Shown here one piece after another: positions 36,557-45,924 of a stretch of 64,000 bases of DNA. The notes under the pieces were generated by a model, which ran no database searches, was not told the origin of the DNA, and was given only the letters and a program-made list of their open reading frames with translations. Within the stretch, counting starts at the first letter, position 1. The number at the start of each line of letters is the position of its first letter. Source of the stretch: Altererythrobacter sp. (lineage in GTDB: Bacteria > Pseudomonadota > Alphaproteobacteria > Sphingomonadales > Sphingomonadaceae); contig JAEULJ010000001.1 of the NCBI GenBank assembly GCA_016793865.1, positions 913,496-977,495 on the forward strand. Reading direction: 5' to 3'. The position numbers were made by a program, and so were the translations under genes.

Positions 36557-36640
36557 GCGGCTGCAATTAGCTGCGGTTCATGGGGCAGAAAGCACTCGTG
36601 CCCGCATTGGTTCCTAAAATGCGGCGAAATCTTGGCGCCG

Positions 36641-37450
36641 TCAGGCGGCCGTCATCCAGAGAAGCGCGGCCGAGCCGATCACGATGCGATACCATGCAAA
36701 GGGTGCGAAGCCGTGCCGGCTGACATAGGCCACAAAGGCGCGGATGACGATCATCGCCACCACGAAGGCGGCGAGGAACCCCGTCGCTATTTCCGCCCAG
36801 CCGATCGCCGCCTCGCCCGCCAGCAGGGCCGGATCGTCAAGAATCTTGACCGTGGCCGCGCCGAGCATCGTGGGCACGGCGAGGAAAAAGGAGAACTCCG
36901 CCGCCGTCTTGCGGCCCACCCCCATCGCCAGCGCGCCCAGAATGCTGGCGCCCGAGCGGCTCGTGCCCGGGATCATCGCTAGGCACTGGAAGAAACCGAT
37001 CGCGATCGCGGTCTTCGCCGGCATGTTCGCCACGCCTGTGTCGGGGCCGGGCCTCACCGTGCGTTCGAGCACCAGCATGGCGATGCCGCCCACCACCAGC
37101 GCCACCGCCACCACCATCGGGCTGGTCAGCATCACCTCGATCGCGTCCTTGGCGATCAGGCCGATGGCGGCCGCGGGCAGGAAGCCGATCAGGATGTTGC
37201 GTGTGAAGCGCAGCGCCTCGGCCTCGCGCCGCAGCAGGCCGGTGCCCATCTCCCAGAACAGCCCGCGATAGGTGACCAGCACCGCGCAGATCGCGCCGAG
37301 CTGGATCACGATGTTGAACTGGCTCCACTGCGCCGGATCGTAGCCGAACAGCGCCTGTCCCAGGATCAGGTGCCCGGTCGAGGACACAGGGATGAACTCG
37401 GTGAGGCCCTCGAGGATGCCGAGGAGCAGCGCGGCGAGCATATCGGTCAT
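36641..37450 (-). CDS. uppP: Undecaprenyl-diphosphate phosphatase
   Basis: A 269-residue polytopic membrane enzyme of the BacA/UppP family that recycles undecaprenyl diphosphate to the monophosphate carrier lipid for peptidoglycan synthesis; loss sensitises cells to bacitracin. The catalytic motifs LEGLTEFIPVSSTGHLILG and PGTSRSGASILGAL are intact. The start MTDMLAALLLGILEG at 37450 is preferred over one four codons upstream. It has about eight membrane helices. Confidence 0.95.
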   Translation of the reverse strand: MTDMLAALLLGILEGLTEFIPVSSTGHLILGQALFGYDPAQWSQFNIVIQLGAICAVLVTYRGLFWEMGTGLLRREAEALRFTRNILIGFLPAAAIGLIAKDAIEVMLTSPMVVAVALVVGGIAMLVLERTVRPGPDTGVANMPAKTAIAIGFFQCLAMIPGTSRSGASILGALAMGVGRKTAAEFSFFLAVPTMLGAATVKILDDPALLAGEAAIGWAEIATGFLAAFVVAMIVIRAFVAYVSRHGFAPFAWYRIVIGSAALLWMTAA

Positions 37451-37524
37451 GCCCGCCCCCAAGACGGGAGAGGGCGCCGAGTCAAGCCGGCCCGGCGCCC
37501 CTTACCCGCCCAGCGCTCTGGCAA

Positions 37525-39684
37525 TCACCAGATGCGGACGCGCTGCTCCGGCGGAAGATAGAGCTTGTCGCCCGGCTTCACGTCGAAGGCGGCATACCAC
37601 GGTTCGAAATTGCGCAGCACGGCGTTGACGCGCGCCTCGGCCAGCGAATGGGTGTCGGTCAGCAGGAGCTGGCGCCCGAAAGCCTCGCGATATTTCCAAC
37701 GCCACGCCTGTGCATAGCTGAGGAAGAAGCGCTGGTCGCCGGTCAGGCCGTCGATCACCGGGCCCAGCTTGCCCTTCAGCGAGAGCTTATAAGCCTGGTA
37801 GGCCATCGACAGCCCGCCCAGGTCGCCTATGTTCTCACCCAGCGTCAGCTTGCCGTTGTGGCAGGTCTTGCCCTCGTCATAGGGGCATTCCTTGTCGTAT
37901 TGGGCGATCAGCTTCGCGCCCAGCGCGTCGAAGGTGCGGCGGTCGGTATCCGTCCACCAGTTCTCCAGCGCGCCGGTGGGCCCGTATTTGCTGCCCTGGT
38001 CATCGAAGCCGTGGCCGATCTCGTGACCGATGGTGGCGCCAATCGCGCCATAGTTCACCGCCGCATCCGCGCGGGGGTTGAAATAGGGCGGCTGGAGATA
38101 GGCGGCGGGAAACACGATCTCGTTGGCCGGCGGCATGTAATAGGCGTTCACCGTCTGCGGGGTCATCAGCCACTTGGTCTTGTCGACCGGCTCGGCCAGA
38201 TCCTTGAGCTGGTCCTTCCATCCCCAGTCGCTGACCGCCACGGAGGTCGCGAGCGCCTGGCCCGGGACCACGCTGAGCCCGTCATAGGTTTCGAACTTGA
38301 CGGGATAGCCGATCTTGACGCGGAAACCGTCGAGCTTGCGCTGGGCCGCGACACGGGTTTCCGGCGTCATCCACGGCAGGGTCTTGAGGTTTTCCGCCAG
38401 CGCCAGGCGCAGGTTTCCGACTAGCTCCTCCATCGCCACCTTGCTGGAAGCGGGGAAATGGCGCTCCACATAGAGCTTGCCGATGGCCTCGCCCATCGCA
38501 CCCTGGACGAAATCGAGCCCGCGCTGCCAGCGCTCGCGCTGCTGCGGCCGGCCCTGGAGGAAGGTGCCGTAGAAGGCGAAGCTGGCATCGTCGATCGCGC
38601 TTGGCAGGACGGCGGCGTTGGCGCTCAGGAAGCGCACCACCGTCCAGGCCTTGATATCCTCGATCGGCGCGGTGTTCATCAGCGCCAGGAGCGCGGGCAT
38701 TCCGCCGCCCAGCTTGGCGCGCTGCTCGGCGGTGAGGCCAGCCTTGGCGACCGTTTCGTCGTCGGGAGGAATCTGCGCCACGATGAAATCGGGCTGTCCG
38801 TCAATCTTGAGGTCGGCGAGCATCAGATCGACGGGAAAACCGCCGGCCATCGCCTTGAGCGCGGCGGGGGTGACGCGATTGGTGGTGAGCGTCGGGTTGC
38901 GCGACAGCGCCCGGTCCCAGGCGAGCTGTGCGAACTGCTTCTCCAGCCCATAGACTCGCTCGGCCGCGGCGGCAGGATCGGCATAGCCCGCCTGCTTCAA
39001 AAGAAAGGCGATATATTCCTTATACTTGGCGCGGATGCCGAGGTTCTTGTCGTTGTCGACCAGGTAGTAATCACGGTCGGGCAGGCCCATGCCGCCGGAG
39101 AAGGCATAGACGACGTTGCGATCGGGGTTCTGGCTGTCGATCGAGACATACATTCCGATCGGCGAAGGGTATCCCGTGGCGGCGAACATGCGCGCGAGAT
39201 CGGCCCGCGTCTTCACGCCGGCGATACGGTCGAGGAAAGGCTTGGCGGGCGCCATGCCGGCGGCGTTGATGGCGGCGGTGTCCAGGAAGGTGTTGTAAGC
39301 CTGGCCGATGCGCCACTCGAGACTGCCCTGGGGCTGGGGAGCGGTGGCCATGTCGCGCACGATGTCGCGCACCGCCCGTTCCGAGCCCAGCCGCAGGCCG
39401 AGCGCGACCCCGCTGTAGGCATAGGCCGGGGGAATCACCTCCTGCGCTTCCCACTTGCCGTTCACATAGGCGAAGAAATCGTCACCCGGCTTTACCGAAC
39501 GGTCGATGTCCGCCGGGTTGACGCCCCAGCCGCCGAATTCGGGCAGGCGATATTCGCCCTGCGTGGCCGGCGAGGGGGCCGGGGCCCGGGCCGGAGCGGG
39601 GGCCGGCGGGGCGCTCTGCGCGGCGAGCGGCATCAGGGGGGTGAGCGCCGCTGCGGCGAGCAGGGTGGCGGCGAAACGGTTCAT
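37525..39684 (-). CDS. M13 (neprilysin-like) zinc metallopeptidase
   Basis: A 719-residue exported peptidase with a signal peptide (to about residue 22, ending LAAQS) and a Pro/Ala-rich linker before the catalytic part. The zinc motif is ATIGHEIGHGFDDQG, and the third ligand is in TLGENIGDLGGLSMAY; AYYMPPANEIVFPAAYLQPP is the substrate-binding stretch. The C-terminal CW-like motif is here RVRIW. It is the PepO type that cleaves oligopeptides in the periplasm. It starts at 39684 with MNRFAATLLAAAAL. Confidence 0.94.
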   Translation of the reverse strand: MNRFAATLLAAAALTPLMPLAAQSAPPAPAPARAPAPSPATQGEYRLPEFGGWGVNPADIDRSVKPGDDFFAYVNGKWEAQEVIPPAYAYSGVALGLRLGSERAVRDIVRDMATAPQPQGSLEWRIGQAYNTFLDTAAINAAGMAPAKPFLDRIAGVKTRADLARMFAATGYPSPIGMYVSIDSQNPDRNVVYAFSGGMGLPDRDYYLVDNDKNLGIRAKYKEYIAFLLKQAGYADPAAAAERVYGLEKQFAQLAWDRALSRNPTLTTNRVTPAALKAMAGGFPVDLMLADLKIDGQPDFIVAQIPPDDETVAKAGLTAEQRAKLGGGMPALLALMNTAPIEDIKAWTVVRFLSANAAVLPSAIDDASFAFYGTFLQGRPQQRERWQRGLDFVQGAMGEAIGKLYVERHFPASSKVAMEELVGNLRLALAENLKTLPWMTPETRVAAQRKLDGFRVKIGYPVKFETYDGLSVVPGQALATSVAVSDWGWKDQLKDLAEPVDKTKWLMTPQTVNAYYMPPANEIVFPAAYLQPPYFNPRADAAVNYGAIGATIGHEIGHGFDDQGSKYGPTGALENWWTDTDRRTFDALGAKLIAQYDKECPYDEGKTCHNGKLTLGENIGDLGGLSMAYQAYKLSLKGKLGPVIDGLTGDQRFFLSYAQAWRWKYREAFGRQLLLTDTHSLAEARVNAVLRNFEPWYAAFDVKPGDKLYLPPEQRVRIW

Positions 39685-39793
39685 CGCAAGGGTTCCCGAA
39701 GCAGAAGATTGGACGGGCGCCGCCTTACACCCGCGCCGCGAGCGCGGGCTGTCCCGGCGTGCAGTTGGCAGAGACAGGAGCGCCGTTGGTCGA

Positions 39794-41644
39794 TCAGGCG
39801 GGCTCGGTCCCGAACTGGAGCCGGGCCAGCCGCGCGTAGAGCCCGCCGGCGCGGGTGAGTGTGGCATGGGTGCCCTGCTCCACGATCCGGCCGCCATCCA
39901 TCACCACGATCCGGTCGGCGGCGCGCACGGTGGCCAGGCGGTGCGCGATGACCAGCGTCGTGCGGTCCGCCATCAACCGTTCGAGCGCGTCCTGCACCAG
40001 CCGCTCGCTCTCGGCGTCCAGCGCGCTGGTGGCCTCGTCGAGGAGCAGGATCGGCGTGTCGCGCAGAAGGGCGCGGGCGATTGCCAGCCGTTGCTGCTGC
40101 CCGCCGGACAGCCGCGCGCCGTTCTCGCCCAGGAAGGTGTCGAGACCCTGCGGCAGCGCGGCGAGAAAATCGGCCGCATTGGCGATCCGGGCGGCATCCC
40201 AGATGGCATCGTCGGTGGCGTCCCAGTTGCCGTAGCGCAGATTGTCGCGCGCATTGGCGCTGAACAGCACGCCGTCCTGAGGCACCAGCGCGATCCGGGC
40301 GCGGATGTCCGCGGGATCGGCGGAGGTGAGGGGGATGCCGTCAAGCCGGATGGTGCCGGCCTGCGGATCGTAGAAGCGTTCGGCGAGCTGGAAGATCGTG
40401 GACTTGCCCGCGCCAGAGGGGCCGACGATGGCCACCGTCTCGCCCGGTTCCACCTCGAGGGTGAAATCCCTGAGCGCGGCGACCTCGGGCCGGGTGGGAT
40501 AGCGGAACGAGACGTTGCGGAACGACAGGCTGCCGCGCGGCGGGCTGGGCAGCGGCTGGGGCCGCGCGGGCGGGGCGATCGCCGGTGCTTCCTCCAGCAG
40601 TTCGCTGAGGCGGCTCGCGGCGCCGGCCCCGCGCAACAGATCGCCATAGACTTCGGCCAGCGCCCCGAAAGCGCCCGCCACCAGGCCGCCGGTGATGACG
40701 AAGGCGGCGATGGTGCCGCCGCTGATCGAGCCGGTGCTGACCCCCACCGCGCCGCGCCACATCAGCAGCGTGATCGCGCCGAAGACCAGGAAGATCACCG
40801 CCGCTGTCATCACCGAGCGGATCATGATGCGCCGCCGGGCGGTCTGGAAACTGCGCTCGACGGCGGCACCGAAGCGCTCGGCCTCGCGCGGCTCCTGGTT
40901 GAAGCCCTGGACGATCTTCATCGCCGACAGCACCTCGGTCACCATCGCGCCGATATCCGCCACCCGGTCCTGGCTGTCGCGAGAGATGGTGCGGACCTTG
41001 CGTCCGAACACCACGAGCGGGATCACCACTAGCGGGATCACCAGCACCAGCCCGATGGTAAGCTGCGGCGCGAGCACGAAAAGATAGGCGATGCCGCCGA
41101 TCCCCATGAGGAGATTTCGCAGCGCGACAGAGACCGTGGTGCCCACCACCTGTTCGATCAGGGCGGTGTCGCTGGTCATCCGACTGGCGATCTCCTTGGG
41201 ACTGTTCTCCTCGTAGAAGGCGGGGGCGAGGCGGAGCAGGTTGCGCTGGACGGCGAGGCGGACGTCCGCGACCACGCGCTCTCCCAGCCAGCTCACGAAG
41301 AAAAATCGGAAGGCGGTGCCCACCGCCAGCACCGCCACGATCAGCAGCAGATAGCGGAACCAGCGGGCGATTTCTTCCGGATCGCTCCCGGATGCGAAGC
41401 CCCTGTCGATCACCAGCTTGAAGCCGGCGGGGATGGCCAGCGTTGCCGAGGCCGTCACCAGCAGCGCGGCCAGAGCGGCGACGAGGTGGCCGGGATAGCG
41501 CAGCGCAGTGCGCCAGACCATGAGCAGGGGCCGCAGCGATCGGGCCTTGCGCGATGCCGCCGCTTCCGCATCCCTCTCGGATGCGGCGTTGGCGGGGTCT
41601 GCGGCCTTGGCGGCGCGGGAATCAGCGTTATCGGGCCCGTCCAT
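39794..41644 (-). CDS. ABC exporter with fused membrane and ATPase domains (MsbA-like)
   Basis: A 616-residue half-transporter expected to work as a homodimer. The N-terminal ~45 residues are Ala-rich and soluble. Six membrane helices lie at about residues 50-340, and then the nucleotide-binding domain: Walker A IVGPSGAGKSTIFQL, Q-loop VPQDGVLFSANARDNL, signature RLSGGQQQRLAIAR, Walker B ILLLDEATSALDAESE and the H-loop IAHRLATV. It resembles lipid A or multidrug exporters; the substrate cannot be fixed from the sequence. Confidence 0.93.
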   Translation of the reverse strand: MDGPDNADSRAAKAADPANAASERDAEAAASRKARSLRPLLMVWRTALRYPGHLVAALAALLVTASATLAIPAGFKLVIDRGFASGSDPEEIARWFRYLLLIVAVLAVGTAFRFFFVSWLGERVVADVRLAVQRNLLRLAPAFYEENSPKEIASRMTSDTALIEQVVGTTVSVALRNLLMGIGGIAYLFVLAPQLTIGLVLVIPLVVIPLVVFGRKVRTISRDSQDRVADIGAMVTEVLSAMKIVQGFNQEPREAERFGAAVERSFQTARRRIMIRSVMTAAVIFLVFGAITLLMWRGAVGVSTGSISGGTIAAFVITGGLVAGAFGALAEVYGDLLRGAGAASRLSELLEEAPAIAPPARPQPLPSPPRGSLSFRNVSFRYPTRPEVAALRDFTLEVEPGETVAIVGPSGAGKSTIFQLAERFYDPQAGTIRLDGIPLTSADPADIRARIALVPQDGVLFSANARDNLRYGNWDATDDAIWDAARIANAADFLAALPQGLDTFLGENGARLSGGQQQRLAIARALLRDTPILLLDEATSALDAESERLVQDALERLMADRTTLVIAHRLATVRAADRIVVMDGGRIVEQGTHATLTRAGGLYARLARLQFGTEPA

Positions 41645-41787
41645 GACCCCGCCCTAAGATGGCGGCGCGCAAGAATCCACCACCCGCGAGGTGCCCGCGA
41701 GGGATTGTGCATTGCACAAATCGCCACAAGGCTCCACATTCATGCATGATCGCCGCCTGCCACGCGGGCGTCGCAGGGGGTTTGCCG

Positions 41788-43035
41788 TTGCTTTACAACA
41801 CCTACGAGCTTCAGCGTAGCTGGCTCAACGCAGCCAGTGCCTGGGCATCGATCGGCGCCGAGATGCTGTCCAACCCGGCGCTGCCGATGAATGCCATGGG
41901 CGGCTATCTCGGCCTCGGCCCCGTGGCGGCGAGCGCGCTGGAAGTGTTCGCCCACGCCACCGCCCCGCGCGGCAAGCCCGAGTTCGGCATCGAAACGGTG
42001 ACCGTGGATGGCAAGAGCTATCCGGTGACCGAGGCGATCGTGGTCAACAAGGCGTTCGGCGATCTGCGGCGCTTCGATCACCCGGGGCTGGCCAAGGATG
42101 CGCCGCGGGTGCTGATCGTGGCTCCGATGAGCGGTCACTACGCGACCCTGTTGCGCGGGACGGTGGCACGCATGGCGGAGCGCTGCGAGGTCTATATCAC
42201 CGATTGGGCCGACGCGCGGACCGTGCCGCTGTCCGAAGGGCGGTTCGATCTCGACGACTACATCGACTATGTCATCGGCTTCCTGGAACATATCGCCGCG
42301 CAGGACGAGGCACGCGGCGTCCATGCGATGGCGGTGTGCCAGCCATCGGTGCCGGTGTTCGCCGCCACCGCCATCCTGAACGCGCGCAAATCGCCCGCCG
42401 CGCCGCGCACGCTGACGATGATGGGCGGCCCGATCGACACCCGGCGGTCCCCCACCACGGTCAACGACCTTGCGATGGAGCGGCCGATCGAATGGTTCCG
42501 CCAGAACGTGATCGCCACCGTGCCGCTGCAATATCGCGGGGCGGGGCGGCGGGTCTATCCCGGCTTCCTCCAGCTCGCCGGCTTCATGAGCATGAACCTG
42601 GGCAGCCACCTGATGAGCCATTGGGAGATGTTCAAGCACCTCACCACCGGCGATCAGGAGGGCGCGCGCGCGACCAAGGACTTCTACGAGGAATATCGCA
42701 GCGTCTGCGACATGACCGCGGAATTCTACCTCCAGACCGTGGAGGAAGTTTTCCAGAAGCATTCGCTGCCGAACGGCACGTTCCTGCACCGGGGCGAGCT
42801 TGTGGACCTGGGCAAGATCACCGGGACGGCGTTGCTGGCCATCGAGGGCGAGCGCGATGACATCTCGGGCATCGGCCAGACCAAGGCCGCGCTGGAACTG
42901 GCGACCGGCCTGGCCAAGCGCAGGAAGCGCTATCTCCTCGCCGAGGGGGCGGGGCACTACGGAATCTTCAACGGCAGCCGCTGGCGCGAGAAGATCGCCC
43001 CGGTGGTCGAGGAATGGATGGCCGCCAACGTCTGA
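41788..43035 (+). CDS. phaZ: Intracellular polyhydroxybutyrate depolymerase
   Basis: A 415-residue PhaZ1-type enzyme that mobilises stored poly-3-hydroxybutyrate granules. I choose the TTG at 41788, because it gives MLYNTYELQRSW, matching the known MLYxxxEFQRS start of this family; an ATG at 41746 would add 14 residues. The nucleophile is the Cys in AVCQPSVPVFAATA, with Asp in GERDDISGIGQ and His in AGHYGIFNGSRWRE. No signal peptide is present, consistent with a cytoplasmic granule enzyme. No PHA synthase gene is in the window. Confidence 0.93.
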   Translation: MLYNTYELQRSWLNAASAWASIGAEMLSNPALPMNAMGGYLGLGPVAASALEVFAHATAPRGKPEFGIETVTVDGKSYPVTEAIVVNKAFGDLRRFDHPGLAKDAPRVLIVAPMSGHYATLLRGTVARMAERCEVYITDWADARTVPLSEGRFDLDDYIDYVIGFLEHIAAQDEARGVHAMAVCQPSVPVFAATAILNARKSPAAPRTLTMMGGPIDTRRSPTTVNDLAMERPIEWFRQNVIATVPLQYRGAGRRVYPGFLQLAGFMSMNLGSHLMSHWEMFKHLTTGDQEGARATKDFYEEYRSVCDMTAEFYLQTVEEVFQKHSLPNGTFLHRGELVDLGKITGTALLAIEGERDDISGIGQTKAALELATGLAKRRKRYLLAEGAGHYGIFNGSRWREKIAPVVEEWMAANV

Positions 43036-43038
43036 CGG

Positions 43039-43686
43039 TCAGCCGCCCGGTCCGGGCAGGGTGGTTTCGATCGGGGCCTGCCCGGCGGTCGCGGTGTCGG
43101 GCGCGCGCCGGGTGAACAGCTTGCGCAGCACTCGCCGTGCCGCCAACAGCAGCACCGTCACCAGCACCAGCAGCATCAGGGCGACTCCCCCTGCGATGGC
43201 GGGGTATTCATAGGCGGTATAGAGCAGGCCCGCAGTGACCACATCCTCCGCGGTCGAAACCGCGACATTGCTCACCGGCTCGGGGCTGGCGTTGACCACC
43301 GCGCGCGCGCCGGCCTTGCCCGCATGGGCCGCCAGGCTCGCGCCGCCGCCCAGCAGAAAGGCGATCACCTGCGTGGCCGGGTCCGCTGGGTCGATGATCG
43401 CCAGCGCCAGCAGCGCGCCGCCGATGGGGCGGATGAGGGTGTGGACGGCGTCCCAGATCGAATCGAGCCACATCACCTTGTCGGCGAAGAACTCGATCAC
43501 CGCGGCGACCGCGGCGATGCCCATCACCCAGGGATCGGCGAGGATCTCCAGCGCCTTGAGATGTTCGGGCAAGGGAATGGCGCCGATCCTCATCGCCAGC
43601 CCGGTCGAGAATATGCTGAGGTAGAGCCGCCATCCCGCCAGCAGGCTGACGCTTCCCGCCACGCCCAGAATCGCCATGATGTCCAT
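43039..43686 (-). CDS. DUF4126-type membrane protein
   Basis: A 215-residue integral membrane protein with about five helices. The pattern MDIMAILGVAGSVSLLAGWR, LEILADPWVMGIAAVAAVIEF and FFADKVMWLDSIWDAVHTLI is that of the DUF4126 family, whose function is unknown. The start at 43686 is preceded by GGAGCGGG. The gene converges on phaZ with three bases between the stop codons. Confidence 0.85.
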   Translation of the reverse strand: MDIMAILGVAGSVSLLAGWRLYLSIFSTGLAMRIGAIPLPEHLKALEILADPWVMGIAAVAAVIEFFADKVMWLDSIWDAVHTLIRPIGGALLALAIIDPADPATQVIAFLLGGGASLAAHAGKAGARAVVNASPEPVSNVAVSTAEDVVTAGLLYTAYEYPAIAGGVALMLLVLVTVLLLAARRVLRKLFTRRAPDTATAGQAPIETTLPGPGG

Positions 43687-43727
43687 CGCCCGCTCCCCCT
43701 TCGCTTCCGCTCCTGGCGAGCACAACT

Positions 43728-44183
43728 CTAGCGCATCGCCAGAGCCGCCGCCACGTCGATCGTCCTGGCGCTCCCGCCACCTTCCGGTACCGATACCGGG
43801 GAGGGAGGACTCGGCTCCTGCTCGGCGATGGCGGGGTCATCGCCGGCCGACCGGGGGGCGGGTTCCACCATCGACGCCGTGACCGGGATTCCGCCCGGCC
43901 CATTGTCCGGCAGCTGCGCTGCCATCAGGTAGCGCGCCTGGCTGTAGAGGCCGCGCAGCGCGAGCCCGCCAACCGGGATGGTGCCGCCCGGGGTGACCAG
44001 CGGATACTGGTCGGGTGGAGGCACCTTGCCGTTCGGAACCGGCGGCGCGCCATCATGCTGCTGATAGAACTGGGCGATGGTTGAGCGGGGCAGCATGGGT
44101 GCCGATCCAACGGCGTCGCCCGCCATTCCGGCAACCATCCCCCCGGCCACGACGGCGATCGCGATGACGGTGAACTTGGCCAT
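43728..44183 (-). CDS. Hypothetical exported or membrane-anchored protein
   Basis: A 151-residue protein with one N-terminal hydrophobic segment (MAKFTVIAIAVVAGGMVAGM) that may be a signal peptide or anchor. A Pro/Gly-rich region follows (VPNGKVPPPDQYPLVTPGGT), with no recognised fold. It lies 41 bases upstream of the DUF4126 gene on the same strand and may share its transcript. Function unknown. Confidence 0.65.
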   Translation of the reverse strand: MAKFTVIAIAVVAGGMVAGMAGDAVGSAPMLPRSTIAQFYQQHDGAPPVPNGKVPPPDQYPLVTPGGTIPVGGLALRGLYSQARYLMAAQLPDNGPGGIPVTASMVEPAPRSAGDDPAIAEQEPSPPSPVSVPEGGGSARTIDVAAALAMR

Positions 44184-44399
44184 GCGGGCAACCTCGGTCT
44201 CGATTCTCGTAACCCGGTAACGCTGCGCTGCCCGGGGGTGTTCCGGCGGAATTCACCCGTCCTTAACGAAGCGGCGCAACGCGCCGGCAACCGCGCCGCG
44301 TAAGCCAGCCCTAAAGGTTCACGGCGCAGGTTAACGCCACGATGAGGAACTTCCCGGCGATGCACGAATCGCGGTCGCGGGGCTACGAGGGGACAACGA

Positions 44400-45338
44400 A
44401 TGCACGAGTTGCGCACTGTCTTCGCTATCGCCGAGGGCGAGGTGGCGTGGACGCAGCAAATGAACGCGCTGTTCGCGGACGGAGAATTCGACGAGGCGGA
44501 GACCATGCTGGCCGAAGCGCTGTCGGCCCTCGATACCGAGCTGGCCTGGACCTGCCTCGAGCTGCCGCGCGAGGCGGTGGTGCTGTCGGGGTGGGAGGAG
44601 CTTGGCGAGGCGATCGCGCTGCACGAGGGGCCGCCGGTCACCGGCGTCACGATTGCTATCGCCAACGATGCGGATCGCGATTTCGCGAAGGGTGCCGTTC
44701 ACAGCCCGCATGTGCGGCTGGGGCTCTACACCGACGAGGCGTTCGGCTTCTCCGGCGCTACGCCCCGGCGCCTTCTCGCGGAATGTCGCTCGCACGAGCC
44801 GGGCTGGTCGGGCCGGGAGGAAGATGTCGAGGTCCACATGGACATCGAAGGGCTCGATACGCTGAACACGCTGCTGCTCCACCACAAGCAGCGCCACTTC
44901 TTCCGCGACGCGACCGGGGAACCGGCGCCGCTGCGCTATGTGGAGTTCGTCCTGGGCTGCTGGTGGCGCGCGCTGCGCTGGCATCAGGCGGTTGCGACCG
45001 AATGCTCCGTGCGCGGGCTTCCTCGCGGTATTCCGGCGATCGCCGGGATGGTCGAGATGCGGCCCGAGGTCGTGGCCGTCCACAGCACGGCGCGCGGCGC
45101 CATGCGCCCGGCGTTGACGCTGGTGACGTGCGATGGCACCTCGGTGATTGCGGACAGCTTCGGGGACAGCTTCATCCAGCGCCGGGCGCCCACGGCGGAG
45201 GACATCGCGCCTCCCAGCGTCCAGGCTCTCCGCCGCCGCGCGCTTGGCGAAGGGGAACGCGCCCGGGGGGATATCGGTCGACCGCAGCGCCGGGGCTTTC
45301 TGGCGCGGATTTTCAGCCGGCACAGGGAACTGGTTTGA
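44400..45338 (+). CDS. Hypothetical cytoplasmic protein
   Basis: A 312-residue soluble protein that I cannot assign. It has an acidic N-terminal half (FADGEFDEAETMLAEALSAL) and Trp/His-rich segments (VEFVLGCWWRALRWHQA), with no signal peptide or membrane helix. The C-terminal 30 residues are strongly basic (RRGFLARIFSRHRE). It is divergent from the gene at 43728 across a 216-base region that probably holds both promoters. A small lipoprotein gene follows 31 bases later. Confidence 0.7.
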   Translation: MHELRTVFAIAEGEVAWTQQMNALFADGEFDEAETMLAEALSALDTELAWTCLELPREAVVLSGWEELGEAIALHEGPPVTGVTIAIANDADRDFAKGAVHSPHVRLGLYTDEAFGFSGATPRRLLAECRSHEPGWSGREEDVEVHMDIEGLDTLNTLLLHHKQRHFFRDATGEPAPLRYVEFVLGCWWRALRWHQAVATECSVRGLPRGIPAIAGMVEMRPEVVAVHSTARGAMRPALTLVTCDGTSVIADSFGDSFIQRRAPTAEDIAPPSVQALRRRALGEGERARGDIGRPQRRGFLARIFSRHRELV

Positions 45339-45369
45339 CAGGCCGCGTGACCGGCCAGCAGATCGGGGC

Positions 45370-45837
45370 ATGACCTCGCCCCGCCTTTTCCTGGCCGCCG
45401 CCGCACTCGCGCTGCCGGCCCTCGCGGCCTGTAGGCCCGCCGCCGATCAGGCCGCGCCCTCGGCTGTGGCCACCATCGCCGATGGATCGGCCGTGGCCGG
45501 GATCGCCGGCATCGGCCCTGACGAGGCCATATCCTTCGCCGGGACCGAGCCGTTCTGGAACGGCAAGGTCGCAGGCGGGCGGCTGACCTATGCGACACCG
45601 GAGAACCAGGACGGGGAAACCATCGCGGTCGACCGCTTCGCCGGCAACAACGGCTTGGGATTTACCGGAAAGCTGGCGGGCCAGCCACTCGATCTGACCG
45701 TGACGCCCGGGCAATGCTCCGACGGGATGAGCGACCGCGTGTTCCCCTTCACCGCGACGCTCAGGATCGGCGCGGAGCAGCGCAACGGCTGCGCCTGGAC
45801 CGAGCGCCAGCCCTACAGCCAGGAAACCGCGCCCTGA
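45370..45837 (+). CDS. Predicted lipoprotein (COG3650-like)
   Basis: A 155-residue lipoprotein with lipobox LPALAAC at Cys20. The mature part begins with an Ala-rich linker and then has the features of the COG3650 group of small envelope proteins: ISFAGTEPFWNGKVAGGRLT and TPGQCSDGMSDRVFPF, with two conserved Cys that could form a disulphide (CSDGM and NGCAW). The exact role of this group is not known. Confidence 0.78.
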   Translation: MTSPRLFLAAAALALPALAACRPAADQAAPSAVATIADGSAVAGIAGIGPDEAISFAGTEPFWNGKVAGGRLTYATPENQDGETIAVDRFAGNNGLGFTGKLAGQPLDLTVTPGQCSDGMSDRVFPFTATLRIGAEQRNGCAWTERQPYSQETAP

Positions 45838-45924
45838 GCGGATCCGAGGGGTGTGGGCCCGACCGTTCCGTCGCCGTCCGACTTTGACGAACCCCGTGCG
45901 GAACCCGCCCAGATCGGTCCGGCG

